From Emiliania huxleyi CCMP1516 (lineage: Eukaryota > Haptophyta > Isochrysidales > Noelaerhabdaceae), in the NCBI RefSeq assembly GCF_000372725.1, contig NW_005198966.1:1-64000 (forward strand): a stretch of 64,000 bases of DNA, given 5' to 3'. Below, in pieces: positions 60,662 to 64,000 of this stretch; within the stretch, counting starts at the first letter, position 1, and each line of letters begins with the position of its first letter. The notes below the pieces were generated by a model. It did not search any database and had not been told where the DNA came from. It saw only the letters and a list, made by a program, of their open reading frames with translations. The translations under genes were made by a program, and so were the position numbers.

Positions 60662-61378
60662 GCAAAATCGTCCCGATTTCGATGCGCGATTTAGCTAAGT
60701 CCCAGAGCCGTTTACCCATGAGCGGCCCCCCTCACCAGCCTAGGGCTCGCGCTTCTGGCCCGAGGTGTCGCCGCTGCCTCCCGCGCCCTCCGGCGCCTGC
60801 TGCTACTGCCGGTCGGCCGGTCAGGTCCGCGCGACGGCTCCATCCTCGAGACGCGGTCGCTGAGCGCTTTCTCGACCGCTACGTCTTCCGGTGCACCCAC
60901 CCACCGCGACCCTCGAACCTGCGCTGCGCGGCGCAGTTGCTGCCGAGCGAGCCGCGCAGGGGCGGCATCACCAGACGCTACCGCATGGCCGAGCAGCGAG
61001 CAGGAACTAACCATTCGTGTTGAATTGCCTTATCCGTTATCGCTTATCGACAAACGGGGATTTTAAGTGTGGGAGAGTGTGAACTCAAACCTACTTCCTG
61101 ACCGTAGCCTGACCGTCCTTACGGTGGCCGGAGCACCACCCACTAGCTGCATGATCACCGGCCGATCACCTGGTCACCGATCACCGGCCTTTGGAGAGTT
61201 GTATAGGACTTATCTATTCAGACGGTGATCGGTGATCAAGTTTCGGCGGCACGTAACGTCCAAAACAAGGCCACGACTGTCGTCCCCCACCTTCTTAGAG
61301 GTATGGGAGCCGCTGGCACCGCGCTGGGCGCCGCGGATGCACGTACGAACGAACATTATGAAATCGGGACGATTTTGA
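60662..61378. mobile_element. candidate small element with perfect 18-bp inverted ends
   Basis: CAAAATCGTCCCGATTTC at 60662 and its exact complement GAAATCGGGACGATTTTG ending at 61378 bound 717 bp. Inside, near 61140-61245, are palindromic GATCACCGG phrases. No target duplication was recognised outside the ends (CCCTGG and ACCCAA). No transposase is visible, so it would be non-autonomous. Confidence 0.45.
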
Positions 61379-61429
61379 CCCAAAAATCACAAGGTGCGCG
61401 CCCCCCGGCAGCAGCTCCCCTGCCCGCTC

Positions 61430-61461
<32 letters not shown>

Positions 61462-62756
61462 TATGCTGGTATGCGAGATGGTGGACGATGATTGCTGAGG
61501 TGGAAGGTGGGAGGGTGGAATGGGTGGACTACGCCACTGAGGGGGCATGGTCGAGTACGAGAACGGGGGGGGGAGGGGGTTCAACCAGGCGACGGAGGAC
61601 TGTGGGCCATCGCGGGGACTGCTGCGTACGGAGGGCGCAGCAGGCTGATCCGGATGGTCACACCCGGTGGGTGGCACCGAGGCGTCGCGGGGACGCTCTT
61701 CTGTTCAGTCGACGCTCGTCGTCCACTGAGAACTCAGTGGTTGTCACCACTTTGTATTCTTTAATATTAACCTTGCGAACTCGTCCCCCCCGGCAGGGCT
61801 ATGCAACTGTGACCAGTGTGTGCTGTCTACGCCTGAACCAGGTGTCAAATCTGCCGATGCGTGACCTGTGCGTGGGCTGCTCTGTGAGGGGTCCAGGCGT
61901 AGTCCGACGGGTAGGGGGTCTGTGCCCGGGCGGTGTCCGGTGCGGAGTCTCTCTCTGATCCCGCCTGGGATGTTGGGTGCGAGGTGTGGCGGCTTCGATC
62001 CCAAGGGGGGGAGCTGATCCCACTCGGTAACCAACTCTCAGGGGCAGTAGGTGGGCGAGCTTCAAGCGCGCTCATCTCGATCGTCAAGGCGTCGCTACGC
62101 GCGGTTTTCCGCGGGGGGAGCTTCGTCGACGGGTGCGGGACTGCGGCGCAGACAGTGCTGCGGCGATGCATCCGGCTGCTGCGGCGAGTGGTGTGCATGC
62201 TGCTCGCTGCAATGGCGAAGAACTCGTCTCGTCACACGCCAAGAGCTTACGCTCTGTCGAGACGTGAGGCGTATGCGCCCAGGAGGGGAGGGCGCATGCG
62301 TAACGACGCTGCTAGAGATGCCTTTCGGGGCCCAGAGATAAAACTTCTGATGCCATGCGTGACCTAGTAGTGTCCCCAGCTATGGGCGTGTCCACGTTGG
62401 AGCCAGGTGTGGTGTGGACGCGAGAATAGCTCCGCCGTTCATGGAGGCAACCGATGCGAGTCGACTGGTGTGTGTCGTCGTGGTTTCGTATCAAGAATTC
62501 TCTCTCTCTCTCCTGCCCGCTCCCCTCTCCGCTCTCGCGCCACCCCGCGCGCGGGGGCGTGACGTCTGTAGCGAGGCGACGGTGGGACGGTGTCCGACCC
62601 GATCTGGGGTTTTCATATAATGCGGCTCTACTCGTATCGACCAGCAATAAAATACCGGGGGAGGCCTGCGCAGCCTCTAACTATTCTTCTCCCTAAAAAC
62701 CGCCCGCTTGTCTGGACTCCGACGGTCGTCATAGGCTCCGAGACACGAGCGCCGCC
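61379..62756. other. intergenic, no confident gene
   Basis: It includes a (GA)n microsatellite (61430-61457) and a CT-rich stretch at 62498-62530. Frames present are short and arginine/serine-rich. The last 200 bases are upstream of the zinc-finger gene. Confidence 0.35.
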
Positions 62757-64000
62757 ATGGACAGCGCGAACGAGAGAGGCTCCCAGTCGTGGGTCTGCCC
62801 AGAGGAGGGTCATTCGCTCACCGACTTTGTGCCACCTCGCGCCGGCTACAAATGCGATTTGTGTGGCGAGACATTCGGGGCGGACGTCATTCTCTTCAGC
62901 TGCCGCATCTGCCTTTGGGACGCCTGCCGTGTGTGCGCCGCCTCGGGCCGCCTCACCCTCCCCGGCAACGACGCGCGTTCGAAGCGCATCTCCCGAGTCG
63001 GCGAGAGCCTCGAGGCGCAGATCGGTTGGATTGCGAGTGCGGTGGAGAGCAAGGCCGCTGCAGATGACCCGGCGGCGCTCGCTGGCATTCCCGCGCCCTT
63101 TGAGAGGACGTCGTGCTTTGCGTGCGTCCCTCCTGAGGATCGCGCCTGGTGGAGGTTCCTCGTTCCTCCTGAGTGGGTGCCGCCGCTCCTGGTAGAGGTG
63201 CGTTTGCCGTCCGGCCTCCTCCTCCTCGCGCCTCCGCCCCCGGGCAGCGCCGGCACCTACCTGCGCTGCTCCATTCCAAAAAGCGAGGCGTCGGCGCGCG
63301 ACCTCGCCTACTGCTCCCAGTGCGGTCGCACCAACTGCCAGTGCTCAGTCAAGACCCAGCTGGCGAGGGACTTTGGTCAGCTCAGCCGGCGGCTGTCCTT
63401 CAACCGACGCAACGCAGTCCGCCGCGTGCAGCTCGACGACCCTGGCGCGTGGGCCGGTGTGGAGGAGGCCAAGAAGGCGCCCTCCTTCTCGCGCCGCAGA
63501 AGCGGCAGCAGCAGCGGCAGACGGACCGCGGCGGAGGAGCCGGCAATGGCGCAGGCGCCGGCAGTGCCGCTTGGCAGGTCGGCAGGCGCGGCCGAGGCGG
63601 CACTGAGGGTGGTCGCGCCCGCTTCGCCTGCCGCTTCCTTCCCTCCGCTCGCCCCCGTGCTGGCGACGCGTTGGCGGCGGGTGCGCGCGGCAGCCCACCT
63701 CGAGTCGATGGCTGGCGCACGGCTTCAGGTACCGCGAGCCCCTGCCCACACACCCGGTGTAGACGCGCCATTCTCGAGGGCCCCACCGCAGGTGGCGCCG
63801 CTGCCGGCGGGTGAGCAGGGCGTCCGATTCGAGCAAGGCGTGAGGCCACCCGTGGTTCACTCCATAAGTGATGCGAGCCCGCTCCGCGGCGTGATCTCCC
63901 CGGGCGCCATCGTCGCGTTTGTCGGTCTCGCCGGCAGCTCTCTCCCTAGATGCCAAGTACACATCCTTCATGCCCAGCGAGCACTCGAAACGGCATATGC
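62757..64000 (+). CDS. cysteine-rich zinc-finger protein with PDZ-like segment, cut by window end
   Basis: The frame from ATG 62757 (context GCCGCCATGG) stays open to the edge. The N-terminus has paired cysteines (WVCPEEGH, YKCDLCGETF, FSCRICLWDACRVC), the spacing of a DC1/ZZ-like zinc finger. The middle holds a second Cys set (YCSQCGRTNCQCS), then a basic, serine-rich linker. The last 60 residues (VRFEQGVRPPVVHSI, ASPLRGVISPGAIVAFVG) look like the start of a PDZ domain. Segment 63729-63791 begins GTACCG and ends CAG, is 63 bp and lacks stops, so it may be either a retained in-frame intron or coding. Probably a scaffold or regulator. No enzyme domain is visible. Confidence 0.65.
   Translation, partial: MDSANERGSQSWVCPEEGHSLTDFVPPRAGYKCDLCGETFGADVILFSCRICLWDACRVCAASGRLTLPGNDARSKRISRVGESLEAQIGWIASAVESKAAADDPAALAGIPAPFERTSCFACVPPEDRAWWRFLVPPEWVPPLLVEVRLPSGLLLLAPPPPGSAGTYLRCSIPKSEASARDLAYCSQCGRTNCQCSVKTQLARDFGQLSRRLSFNRRNAVRRVQLDDPGAWAGVEEAKKAPSFSRRRSGSSSGRRTAAEEPAMAQAPAVPLGRSAGAAEAALRVVAPASPAASFPPLAPVLATRWRRVRAAAHLESMAGARLQVPRAPAHTPGVDAPFSRAPPQVAPLPAGEQGVRFEQGVRPPVVHSISDASPLRGVISPGAIVAFVGLAGSSLPRCQVHILHAQRALETAY

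Overview
The window looks like nuclear DNA of a GC-rich unicellular alga. A haptophyte is the best guess, with a pelagophyte or dinoflagellate as alternatives. Reasons: high GC, about 20 genes in 64 kb on both strands, many short introns, a TTAGGG-type telomere-like tract, a probable secretory leader on a plastid-type lipid enzyme, and large F-box/RCC1, ankyrin/RING and ShK-type families. One run of Ns (38622-38721) marks an assembly gap. I saw no virus-like element, rRNA, tRNA or CRISPR.

Layout. 0-10 kb: 3' part of a phytyl-ester-synthase-like hydrolase (-), an ankyrin scrap, a secreted proline-rich ShK protein (+), a fusion of a TIM-barrel sugar isomerase-like enzyme with a 2-oxoglutarate/Fe(II) oxygenase (+), and an incomplete flavin monooxygenase (-). 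10-20 kb: L-2-hydroxyglutarate dehydrogenase (+), a truncated RCC1 copy and an EF-hand gene (-), a BTB gene with nine exons (+), and a large intronless membrane protein resembling SLATT proteins (-). 20-31 kb: two near-twin F-box/RCC1 genes (20.2 kb +, 30.6 kb -) bracket an AlgH/YqgE-chromodomain-like fusion (+), a multi-pass membrane protein (-) and an ADAT2-type tRNA deaminase (+). 31-40 kb: a 62-bp satellite array, a nucleobase transporter (-), and a dihydroorotate dehydrogenase-2OG oxygenase fusion (+). 40-57 kb: a CPA2 antiporter (+), a GNAT acetyltransferase (-), a PC-esterase (+), an ankyrin-RING protein (+), an ankyrin-kinase-RING protein (+), an unknown gene (-) and an MgtE-type Mg2+ transporter (+). 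57-62.7 kb is repeat-rich and nearly gene-free. A zinc-finger/PDZ-like gene runs off the right edge.

The strongest theme is intron biology. I modelled about 51 introns by hand, requiring continuous reading frame and family-typical protein across each junction. About half use GC donors, about 23 use GT and three appear to use GA. Acceptors are AG, almost always followed by G. Most introns are bracketed by a direct duplication, so the first bases of the intron copy the first bases of the next exon, and the donor lies inside the duplication. Several introns carry one MITE-like family with terminal inverted repeats (an introner). Others are tandem arrays of 59-71 bp units, each carrying its own duplicated splice junction. 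This window therefore appears to catch transposition-like and duplication-based intron gain at many stages.

The genes do not form one pathway. Recurrent themes are two unrelated metabolic enzymes each fused to a 2OG-Fe(II) oxygenase, transporters (nucleobase, cation/proton, Mg2+), and repeat-domain signalling or ubiquitin proteins. All exon models are inferences from sequence without transcripts.
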